From the NCBI GenBank assembly GCA_025201365.1, contig JAIXMF010000004.1, positions 1,426,001-1,490,000 of the forward strand: DNA of 64,000 nucleotides, read 5' to 3'. Source of the stretch: Syncephalis plumigaleata (lineage: Eukaryota > Zoopagomycota > Zoopagomycetes > Zoopagales > Piptocephalidaceae). Position numbers and translations under genes: made by a program. A model generated the notes under the pieces. That model was given only the letters and a program-made list of their open reading frames with translations. It made no database searches and was not told the DNA's origin. Shown here piece by piece: positions 23,746 through 35,100 of this stretch (positions are counted from its first letter, which is position 1; each line of letters opens with the position of its first letter).

Positions 23746-26700
23746 ATGACTAGTAAGTGACAACTAGTAAACTTGCTACTTAATAATAATGGACAAACTA
23801 ATGACAGAATGTACATGCTATACTTTTAGCCAACGATGAACGTCGAGGAGGAGACGCATTTGCTCATGTAGTTATGCAAACTATGATTGCAGCCAAGGCA
23901 AAGAAAGCAAAAGAGTCAGCGGTAGCAACCTTGGCCTCAGAGAAAGAGGCAGAGGCAGAGGCAGATACCGCAGGTCAATGTGCTACAGGTGAACCTGACG
24001 CATCTCAATTGTCATTCGCTTCAGCATCAGCTGATGCACAACAGCAACAGCAACAACAACAGCAGCAGTCACGCCACTTGGATGTCAATGATGCTAATGA
24101 TGATGATGATATTGATGAGGCATCAAAGCGTGTATCGACTACTAGTAGCAGTATTGCATTGGATAAACTACGCAAGGCAGCTCAAGCTGTGGCAGCACCT
24201 CAACTGATGGCGCGTGCCGATGAATCTCGATTAAAGCGTGTTGCCTCTGGTAATGAACAGACATTTGAATTAATTGCTAGTGCTACTGCTGCACCTGCAC
24301 TATGGTTAAAGCGCGATTCTAAAGGACATCGAATGGTATGTGTTCACTCTAATTAGTAATGTAATAATGTTAATAATAATTGTCTTTTATTTCAATAATA
24401 GCCTACTATTATTTATGAATTACTTGAAGTAAGTGTAACCATGTTTATTACTACTATTACTACTAAATGATGATATCATTATTATAGTTGGGTATTACGG
24501 ATTCAAAACCTGAGTCTGAACTATTAGAGACTGAACTATCCTTACCAATGGCTAATGGTAATGCACCAGAACATGTTGACACTAGTGGTCGGGACGCGGA
24601 AGCACCTACACATCCACATCGTCGTGGTGGTGACACAATCTTCCGTATCGAGTTAAAGTATGGCCCGTTAAAATGGGTCATCTATCGTAAAATGATGGAT
24701 TTCGTCAAGTTACACTCGCATTTAACTGCGAAATACTTGCAGGGCAAACTAGCAGTACTGCCCTCCTTCCCGGGTAGTATGGATTATGCATGGGATAAAC
24801 TACGCATGTTAGATCATGAGAAATCGGCTCAAGTAGCTGCACAACGACGTAAAGCATTCGAGGATTATTTACTACAAGTAATGCGACAACTATCCATTAA
24901 TGTTACCTATGAAATGGCCGAATTCCTAGAGATTAGCGCGTTATCCATTGCACCCGATCAGGGCTGGAAGGGCAAGGAAGGCTATTTGGAGGTCTACCAT
25001 CAAGGCAAGGGATCAGCGTCGTGTCTTAAACGTCATTGGCGTAAACGTTGGGTAGTGATTCGCGACTCGTATATCGGTATTAGTAAGGCGGCATCGGATG
25101 CCATACCATGTGATGTATTCCTATGTGATCCGAATTTCACCATTCAATATGAGGAGGATAACTCGAAGAATCCATTGCGTAATCATGTACTGATCTTCTC
25201 GAATCATAGTAGAAAGTTGAAGATTCGCGGTGGTGACAAGCGTATCATGCACGAGTGGCTCATGTCAGCGCAAGCACTAAGGAAGCAAACACGATTTGTT
25301 GAACGTTACCAACATGGCTCATTTGCTCCGATTCGTAAGCATGTACAAGCCTCTGGTATGTTGACGGTGAGGATTATTTCGCTGCTGTGGCCGATGCTAT
25401 TGAACATGCCTCGGAGAAGGTCTACATCGAAGATTGGTGGCTCAGTCCTGAATTGGTAAGCAGTGTTGTCACCATTATTATTATTAGTAGTAGTACTGCT
25501 CTATTAACAATGATGATGCTAGTATTTGAAACGACCACCAGCAACCCATCAGCAATATCGATTGGATCGTCTACTGCTAAGTAAAGCGGAACAAGGCGTT
25601 AAAATCTATATCGTAGTGTATAAAGAAGTAGCACTTGCATTGACGATCAATTCAGCGTATACTAAGACGGCATTGAAAAGTCTACATCCCAACATTCTCG
25701 TACAACGACATCCGGATCATGGTACTAATGGCACTTTCTTATGGGCTGTAAGTATTCATTAGATAATATGCATACACATCTATGTACTTACTAACAGTAT
25801 ATGATATCGATTGTTATTGTCTATTAGCATCATGAGGTAAGTTATGCATTGTAACAAGTAATAATTAGATAATGCATTAATAATGAGTACATTCAAATAG
25901 AAAATGGTAATCGTTGATGATGAAGTAGCCTTTGTCGGTGGACTCGATTTATGTTTCGGGTAATGAACTTGTATAATCCTGATTATTCATTACAATTATA
26001 CTGACTACTTATCTATCATATTAGACGTTATGACACACATGCTCATCGTTTAACGGATTTTGATCCAAATTTCGATATGATTAACGATGAATACTGGCCA
26101 GGTCAAGATTATAGTAATCCACGCGTTAAAGACTTTGCCAATGGTAGTGTATAACAAAGCATTATCCGCTCATTATTAGCATTGTTCACTGACATATTTG
26201 TACTAGTTAATGCACCACATCTACAATTGATTGATAGACGCTACGTGCCACGAATGCCATGGCATGATGTATCAATGCGTGTTACCGGACAGGCTGCTCG
26301 TGATGTTGGACGTCATTTCGTTGAACGATGGAACTTCATTAAATTGGATAAGGGCATGGTCAAGGAGACCATTCCCTTCCTGATGCCATCGGGTGAATTT
26401 GTTAGTACACGTGATGAGCATGCCTCCAAGGGAACATGTCAAGTGCAAATAGTGCGTAGTAGTGCCATGTGGAGTAGTGGTATTGAGCATGAGGTAAGTA
26501 GATATATATATATATAGACACGTATTATTGATATGCAGACTAATTACCTTATCGCTAGTACTCGATTCAAAAAGCGTATATTGATTTAATTAGTACGGCC
26601 AAGCATTTCATCTATATTGAAAATCAATTCTTTGGTAAGTGTATAGTCTGCTCCTCCTCATTATGCACAACTGCTATTTACTCATTCGCTTAATGATACC

Positions 26701-28608
26701 TATCTTGATCAATAGTAACATCCACCAAGGATGATCCTGATTTCGCTATTAAGAATCGAATTGGTCAGGTAATTATAGATGTATATATATACACATAAGT
26801 ATTGTATTAAAGCGTCATTTGAACCACATTAGGCTATTGTGGATCGAGTATGCCGTGCTTCACAAGAAGGCACACCATTCCGTGTTATTGTGGTCATGCC
26901 ATTGATGCCTGCTTTCGAGGCTGAAGTCGATGCAAAGGATGCCAATACATTGCGGTAGGTATAACATAACGATATGCTAGATTACATACACACAGCTAAT
27001 ATTCTATCCATTATGTTACTATCGACTATTCTAGTATGGTAATGAATTATCAGTATATTAGTATTGCTCGTGGACCCGATTCCATCTATGCCAAGTTGTC
27101 GGCAGCAGGTGTTCAACCCGACAAGTATATCACATTCTACGGATTGCGTAATTACGATTTGATTCATGCAGCGAAACCGAACATTGTTCCCGACTACAAT
27201 CCCGAAGTGGATGATCCATCCGTGCGCGATGGGGCAAGCAAGGCGATGCCTCTGATAATAGTAGCCATGCTGAACCACACGTTAGAGCTAGTACCGCGGA
27301 TAGATTAACGCAATCCAAGGTGATCCCTACCATTAGCAGTGATGCTTTGAGTAAGATTGACAAGATAAATGCTAAACATGGTGGATCCACCGCTCTCGGT
27401 GTTGGTCCCATGGGAGGTGATCATGATGCACCGAACCAGATACCAACACTTAAGAACGAGTCGAACCAAGCTGTACCCACTGGAGGTAACGCGCAACCTT
27501 CCCTGGATCAATCATTTAGTCAGGCAGTCCAATTGGCTGATGCGCAGATTGCTGAAGGCAAACAATATGTCACGGAGTTGACCTACATCCATACGAAGTT
27601 GATGATTATCGACGATACAACCGTGGTTTGTGGTTCAGGTAAGCCTACTACCTTAACTTATCGAGTAGTATGAATAACAAAATGTTACATATATATAGCC
27701 AATATCAATGATCGTTCTATGGAGGGTAATCGTGACTCGGAAATATGTGTTATTATTGAAGATCACGACAAGATTGATACACGTATGGGTAATCATCCAG
27801 TAAGTGGGAATAGAGCAATAATAATAATAATAATAATAGACTGGTTATATTAATATACAACGATTGTGATCCATCATTCATTTAGTGGAAAGCAGGAAGA
27901 TTGGCTTATACTCTACGTATGCAATTGATGCGAGAACATTGCGGTCTACTACCTCATACGGATATGCGTATTCTACGTGACTTTGGTACACCATCTAGTA
28001 TGCCGGAGAGCTTTAACGAGCTTGCTCGCGAGTCTAACCTCGATGGTGGACTAGGCGATAAAATGGATGAGCTTGCCAAAGCACTAGAAGATCCAGCCAG
28101 CGATGAGTTTATACAATTCTGGCAATCTACCTCAACGCGTAATACGGAATCATTCCGACAAGTATTCCGATGTGTAAGTAGATGACGTATAAACTAGATA
28201 CTAGTCATTAACACATTTATCATTATCATTATTATAATAATAGGTACCGGATGATACAGGTAAGTCGTGTCATTATTGATTGATTCTGTTGAATTGCTTA
28301 CTAACTTGTTAATATTCTATTCAGTTAAAACCATGGAGGAATACAAGAAATTTGTACCGAATCCGAAAGAAGTGCTTCGTGGCCATATTGCCGATCCTAA
28401 TATGCCTGTAGAACAAGTGGAAGAAATACTTGGACAGATACGTGGTCATTTAGGTATGTAGCTATTCCATTATATGCATACTAATAATACTCATTAATGA
28501 ATTACTGCTATCATAGTTGATTTCCCTAATCATTTCCTAGAAGAGGAGAACTTGGGCGCTGCTTACTTCTCGGCTGAGAATCTTATGCCAGTGGAATTAT
28601 TCATTTAA
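23746..28608 (+). CDS. PLD1: Phospholipase D with PX and PH domains
   Basis: Hydrolyses phosphatidylcholine to phosphatidic acid and choline; fungal homologues (Spo14) act in membrane traffic and sporulation. The first coding exon is 7 nt (23746-23752); exon 2 (23830-24335) includes a poly-Gln run (24037-24068). Then 24402-24428, 24488-25455 (PX-like, then PH-like with [12 protein letters not shown]), 25523-25747, a 9-nt exon 25828-25836 (His-His-Glu), 25901-25959, 26035-26143, 26207-26493 and further exons to a 16-nt exon 28244-28259 and the stop at 28608. Both catalytic HKD motifs are intact: H-x-K-x-x-x-x-D at HHEKMVIVDD and at [10 protein letters not shown]. One-base frame slips occur near 25355 (before WYVDGEDYF) and near 27230 (a GGGG run in a linker); they look like sequence errors because conserved text continues at once. 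Confidence 0.92.
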
Positions 28609-28699
28609 TATGCATACGTGTTTGTGTCAATGATGCTTAGTATTAATAGATCTATTCTTTTATTGGTATTGATTTTTTTATTACGTTAATTGTATCCTA

Positions 28700-29695
28700 A
28701 TGTCTCATTCACTCTCTTCTTCATTATCTACTGAATCACTTCCGCTATTGCATAATGTCACCTATATTCCTGTAGTTGATAGTTACGAGGAAGTATTCGC
28801 ATTGTACACGGTTGCCAATAGAACAGAATGGACACATAATGCAGCGGTTAATCAAAAGGCAGCTTTATTTGAAGTTGATATTTGCGGTAATTATCCCACT
28901 ACAAGCGATACTCTTACTATCGAGTAACATTGTTGTACACGTATAGATGGAGTGAACGGACGACAACACGGTCTGGTATTCCAGCAGGATCGTGGTGCAC
29001 TTGGTAATAAAGGTATAACTGGTTCAGTAATATGGGATTCAAGCGTAGTATTAGCGCAATTCATAGCACAACACGTGGAACAAGGCCTACCTATACGCGG
29101 CCAGTCGTGTATCGAGCTAGGCAGTGGATGTGGTGTTGTTGGCATGACATGCGCACGTCTAGGTGCCAATGTCCATCTTACCGATCAAGCATCGATGTTA
29201 CCGCTATTATGGCGAAATGCTCAGCGTAATCAACTGGTACGAAATGATGAAAACGCGACCACTAGCACTACATGTCAGCGTAATAGCAAAGGGAAATCAA
29301 CAACTACAACAACAAAGAATAGACAGTATGATAGCCAGCAGTATGGAACAGTGCAAGTAATGGAACTAGCATGGGAGGATCATGCTCATTTACCCGTGGA
29401 TATTCGTCAACAAACATGGCAGTATGTCATAGCAAGTGACTGTGTCTATAACGAGCATATTGTTACGATACTAGTGGAAACCATGAAACAACTGGCACGT
29501 CATCCTGCAACGCTCGTATTAATTGCTCAAGAATTACGATCAGATACCGTACATGAAGCATTTCTCGAGCAACTATTACTATCCTTTAATGTATGGCGTG
29601 TCGTGCCATCAATACAACGAGAGTATTCATCGAATAATACACCGAATGATGATCCACCATGTGTCGTCGTTTATATGGCTAGACTAAAGTGTTAA
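28700..29695 (+). CDS. Protein lysine methyltransferase (METTL21/FAM86-type)
   Basis: A class I (seven-beta-strand) S-adenosylmethionine methyltransferase of the METTL21/EFM group, enzymes that methylate lysines of translation factors and chaperones. Exons 28700-28886 and 28947-29695 join as G|AT to give 311 residues. Motif I is CIELGSGCGVVGMTCARLGA, preceded by TGSVIWDSSVVLAQFI as usual in this family; the post-II Asp-containing ASDCVYNEH segment and a VLIAQELRSD strand follow. The exact target is not readable from sequence. The gene starts about 90 bp after the phospholipase D stop and may be close to its poly(A) site. Confidence 0.85.
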
Positions 29696-29880
29696 TCACT
29701 CATAGTCACAACAAATGCAGGCGTATTATTATTAGAGAGGAATAAATGTGCGCTGATTTTATTGTTACAGATGGTAATAATCGCCTCACTCTTTTTATCC
29801 TATTCTATACTCGTTGTTCCACCTTGTTTATTTCGCTTGTTTATTTATTTCACTTATTCTTCCATTAGGACAACATCAAC

Positions 29881-30276
29881 ATGAGATCATTATCTAATAA
29901 TACTAATATTAGTAGCCGGAATATGGTCAAGGATGCATCCGTATCATCGACTTTTCCTGATGCTGCAGCCGAGCAACCTTGGATTCAAGATTATATCGTT
30001 AGGGTTAGGAAGAAGAGTGCCAAGCTACTACCTGTTCCGGAGTTGGAGCCCGAGGAAATGTGGAAAAGATTTTTCGGTCGAATTGAAAAAGATGATCCAG
30101 AATACGAACGGAAACAAAGCTTAATATGGACTTACTTTGAAAAGGCAAAGAAGAAAGAAGAATTACAGGCTGCGAATCAGCATCTTGATCTTTTTGGGGC
30201 TGCAGCATTTGAAAAGAGACAAAAGGACAGGAGCGTAAGGAGAAGGATAATGAAATTCTTCCATATTGAAGAGTGA
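29881..30276 (+). CDS. Orphan intronless gene sharing UTRs with the micro-exon gene
   Basis: A 131-residue open frame with no introns, no signal peptide and no family I recognise; Lys/Glu-rich, probably helical, with EEMWKRFFGRIEKDDPEYER in the middle and RRRIMKFFHIEE at the end. Its importance is context. The bases around its start (29866-29884) match those around the start of the micro-exon gene (32144-32162) at about 18 of 19 positions, and its sequence from the stop codon on (about 30279-30437) is roughly 90% like the last exon of that gene (39030-39198). The 3' match begins at the last splice junction of the micro-exon gene and ends just past AATAAA (30424-30429). The coding parts themselves do not align. 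It may be an RNA-derived relative or a chimera. Confidence 0.6.
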   Translation: MRSLSNNTNISSRNMVKDASVSSTFPDAAAEQPWIQDYIVRVRKKSAKLLPVPELEPEEMWKRFFGRIEKDDPEYERKQSLIWTYFEKAKKKEELQAANQHLDLFGAAAFEKRQKDRSVRRRIMKFFHIEE

Positions 30277-30423
30277 ACAAGATGAGGACATCATCAAGTA
30301 GATATTATAGGTATTCAAGTCAAGAATGTATTGGTACTACAAAATCCTTTAGTGTCCATACTATTCAAGTCATTATTCCTTGGACCAAGAAATATATCTA
30401 CAAGATCATTCAATCATTTACTG

Positions 30424-30429
30424 AATAAA
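30424..30429 (+). terminator. Poly(A) signal of the orphan gene
   Basis: AATAAA, in the block shared with the micro-exon gene; the homology between the two genes stops about 9 nt further on, near where cleavage is expected. Confidence 0.6.
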
Positions 30430-30439
30430 TATGTCAATC

Positions 30440-31944
30440 TATACGCGTACACATGATGTTCGATACAACCATTTCAATAGAGTATAACCAGCCATGATGG
30501 TTGTAACAGGTGTACGCGTCATTACTGATGGAGTATTCTGAAATGATGATGATGATGTGCAGATTCAGACAATTGACAGACCATGCGGTTACACGGCATG
30601 ACAGACATTCATCATTCATTCATCACTAATTGCTATGATGATTAAACAGATGGATAGCTTTTTTTTACATTACCACTGTAATCGACACTCATATGCATCG
30701 TGTGCATCTAAATGGGATTAGATGATAGTGACCATCGTGGCACTCGCCCGATGCATGTCTAATTCAATGACAAGAATAGTTTATACGATGTACATTCATG
30801 TGATGAGAGGAATGCTACATGATACATCGTAAGCAAAGACCACAATGCAATCATACGGTAATTGGCTCGGGTAACTCATGTCGACGTTTCACTTTCTCTA
30901 TTTGGATTGCATTCGACAATTGACAGAAACAAGCTGGACATGTATTCCTCCATCTAATTGGTACTCATCTGCTCGGTGTACTACTACACCAATACTACTT
31001 ATCATTTGGTATTTGTCTGTCCATTGTATCCGTCAATGATCACTCGCATATTGACTACTACTACTACTATTATTCATGTATACAACAATCAATGCAATCA
31101 TTGTAATAATATCATTGTATAATCAATCAATACAAAGTAGTCGATATATCTGGATGTACAATACAAACAAGCAATACCAGTTGATGCAAGTGTATGCGTG
31201 CATCATTCACCGAACATACCGATAGCTATCAATGATAATGGTGATACGATATATTCTGGCCATTTGATTGATATCTACGTCATTGCACTAATGGGAACAG
31301 GTATTGTAACCTATCAAGGTGTTCAATATCACAAATAAACATACGTACAGCCAAGCCTTTTTCCATATGCACAGTCCCATATGCATAGCTTCCAGTCTGG
31401 AGATGATCGATTGACAAGTTCAACGCCGTTTGACATTCACCAATAGCAATGACATTGGTATGCGGATACGGCAGACATTTGTTGTACGTCCATGTCGAGA
31501 GAGGAATACTACATGGATGCTGCTGGTTGATTTTCAATGATGTTTTTTGATGCGATCATGCAAGGATGAACATGGAGGATCAACTTGACATTGATCAACT
31601 CCGGACATCCGAACTACATGGCCAATTAACAAATGCAAGTTAATGCTTGCATTATTGATGTACTACTCACAAGCAATGGATTGACAATGCAGCCATACCA
31701 ATATCCACTCCTAATTAGCATGATGCTGTTAGAACAGTATTGCCCTATCATCCAGATAGCAAATCTACTGGTCAATATCCACATGGATGGCATGGTAAAC
31801 GTGCAGTCTGATGGGTGTTCCATCATTCCTAGTACAATCCATGTACAGAGGAGAGTATCGTATGGAGATGGTCATAGACCACAGTCAGACCATCTTATTA
31901 TGCTCACTAGGAATATCCACCATCATCATCACTATCATCTCGGC
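30440..31944. other. Intergenic upstream of the micro-exon gene
   Basis: About 1.5 kb without a supported gene. Small open frames on both strands have no splice context, signal or family motif. No repeat unit of the micro-exon array occurs here, so the array is bounded. Confidence 0.5.
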
Positions 31945-31950
31945 TATAAA
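31945..31950 (+). promoter_or_regulatory. TATA box of the micro-exon gene
   Basis: TATAAA about 214 nt upstream of the start codon, followed by a pyrimidine-rich (CT/CTA) leader from about 31970 to 32150. A clear TATA box with a pyrimidine leader fits a strongly expressed gene. Confidence 0.6.
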
Positions 31951-32158
31951 TCAAGCACATTTCGACACACTCGACTTGTCATCTTCATACTCACTCTTCT
32001 ATTCTATTCTACTATTACTACTATTACTACTACCACTACTATCACTACTCGTATATACCACTGCCTTATACTCTCGTTCTATTCTACTCTTTCTACTACT
32101 TTCTACTCCCGTTCTAGTCTGTTTATCTGTCTATCCATTCCACTAGGCCAACATCAAC

Positions 32159-35100
32159 ATGAAGTTCTCTGCCGTTATCGCTATTGCCGTCGCCGTTGTC
32201 GCTGTCGCCAGTCTGGTCGCCGTTGAAGCCAAGCCCACTAGGATCCGCCGTCGTGGTATGTCACAGGAACAACAAGAACGATGATAGTAATGGACACTAG
32301 CTGACTCATTAATGGTTGCTCGATAGCTGGCAAGTCTACCATTTGACCACAATGTCCCGTGTATTAACCATGCTGTATCACTATTTGTACATTTATTCCG
32401 TCAATAGTTGGTATGTTGTCAGCGTAATAATGATCCCATTCAATGTGCTAACTGTAATATAATCATGCTCAATCCTCATGTGTGTGTGTCTATTCCAATA
32501 GTCGAACGTAGGTTTGCCGATAAATAAATAAACCACCTGACATGCTACTAATCATACTGCCCTATCGACACGGTACATGGATCAATAGGCCGTAAGTAGT
32601 AGTCATGCCATGCTGACCATCCCATTCAATGAGCTAACCATCCATATGGAATTATTCCACAAATAGGTGGTACGTATGACTACTATGGCCCTATCAATTG
32701 ATGTACTAATCGTAGTCTATTGTTTCATTGTCCACTGATGATTACCGATAGCTCGTAAGTTCATGTGTACCAAGTGGTTGTTTTGACGTGCTAATCACAC
32801 CATAATGTTTATTCCACATATTCATTTGTTAGCTCAAGCCAGTAAGCGGGTTTATTGACCATAACAAATACTATGCTAATAATAATATAAATTAAAATCA
32901 TATGTGATTACCATTCGGAAGTTGTGAGTAACCATTCCTCTTGTAAACTATAAATGAGTACTAACTACAGTATGGCACGCAATCCACGTATACCCTCTGT
33001 ATGATAGCGTGTAAGTTATCATTCCACTTGTAACCTATGGCATACTAAGCACAGCGTGACACACAATCCATATATATTCTTGTATGATAGGGCGTAAGTT
33101 ACTATTTTGATCGTAATGAGCGAGGCACTAATTCTAATATATCTTTGTATATAATAGGCCGTAAGTTACCGTGCTGACTGCAATGAGTGATGTACTGACT
33201 ATAGTATGGCACGCGATTATCTTATGTTTCTGTATGATAGCGTGTAAGTTCTCATTCCACTTGTAGCCTATGGCATACTAAGCACAGCGTGACACATGAT
33301 TCATGTATTTCCTATATGATAGGATGTAAGTTAACATCCCGACTGTAATAAATGAGACACTAATTATAATATATCTTTGTATACGATAGGTCGTAAGTTA
33401 CCTTTTTGGTTGCAGCGTATGGTACACTAACTACCATATGACACGCAATTCTTTTATGTTCCCGTATGATAGGGGGTGAGTCATCATTCCACTTGTAGCC
33501 TATGAATGTACTAACAACGGAAGGACATACATACAATCCATATATATATTTCTGTATGATAGGACGTAAGTCATTATTCCGACTGTAATGTATAAGGCAC
33601 TAATTATAGTATGACACATGATCCATATATGTCTGTGTATGATAGGCTGTAAGTAATCATTCTGACCGTAATATAAATACGCCTAGTATCAATGCGGCTC
33701 ATTATTCATGTTTGCTCCTGTATGATAGGCTGTAAGTTGCCATTCTGATTGTAATCTATGAATGCACTAATCATAATACGACGCATGATCCACATATGTT
33801 TTGGTTTAACAGATTGTAAGTTACTATCCTGGCTGCAATGTATGAGGCACTAATTATAATATATCTTTTGTAAACGATAGGACGTAAGCTATTATTCTGA
33901 CCGTAATGAATGAGGTACTAATACCAATATGGCGTATGGTCCACGTATGCTCCTGTATGATAGGCCGTAAGTTGTCATTCTGATCGTAATGCATGGATGT
34001 ACTAATTATGATATGACACATGATCAACTTACGTTCCCGTATAACAGGTTGTAAGTTATCATTCTGACCGTAAGAAATGAGATACTAATCACAGTATGGC
34101 ACACCATCTACGTATGTTCCTGTATGATAGGGAGTAAGTTATCATTCTAATTGCAATGCATGGAGCACTAATTATGATGTGGCACATGATCCACATATGT
34201 TTGTATAGGGTGTAAGTTATCATTATTATTGTGACGTATTTGTACTAATGATAACATGTCGCATAATCTATACATGTGCTTGTATATCAGCTTGTAAGTT
34301 ACCATGCTCACTGTAATGCATGGATGTACTAACTACGATATGATTCACTATCCATATATGTTTGTGTTCAATAGGCTGTAAGTCATTACTCTGACCACAA
34401 TGAATGAGATACTAATCACAGTATGGCACATGATTCACGTATGTTTTCGTATGATAGGATGTAAGTTACCATTCTGACTGTAATGTATGAGATACTGACT
34501 ACGATACGACACACGATCCACATATGTTTCTGTATGATAGACTGTAAGTTATCATTCTGGCTGCAATATATGAGGCACTAATTATAATCTATATCTTTGT
34601 ATACGATAGATCGTAGGTTATTGTTCTGATCGTAATAAATGGATGTACTAATTACAGTATGGCACATAATTCACGTATACATGTGCATAACAGCTAGTAA
34701 GTCATTATTCCCACTGTAATGAATGAGATACTAATCACAGTATGACACATGACTCACGTATGTCTGTATATGATAGGGCGTAAGTTATCATTTCAACTAC
34801 AATCTATGGTATACTAATTTTAAATGGCACATGATCCACGTATACCTTTTTATGATAGGGCGTAAGTCATTACTCTGACTACAATGAACGAGTACTAATC
34901 ACAGTATGAAACACACTCCCGTATGCTTCTGTATAATAGGGCGTAAGTTATCATTTTAGTTGTAATGAATGAGGTACTAACTATGATATGGCACACCATC
35001 TACGTATGTTCCTGTATGATAGGGAGTAAGTTATCATTCTAATCGCAATGCATGGAGCACTAATTATGATGTGGCACATGATCCACATATGTTTGTATAG

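Noticed and set aside
30440-31944. A second micro-exon array upstream
   Set aside because: I looked for GTAAGT...TACTAAC...TAG triplets here and found none.
31633-32226. Open frame overlapping the promoter and first exon of the micro-exon gene
   Set aside because: Composed of Thr/Ser/Tyr runs from the pyrimidine leader; a shadow of the real start at 32159.
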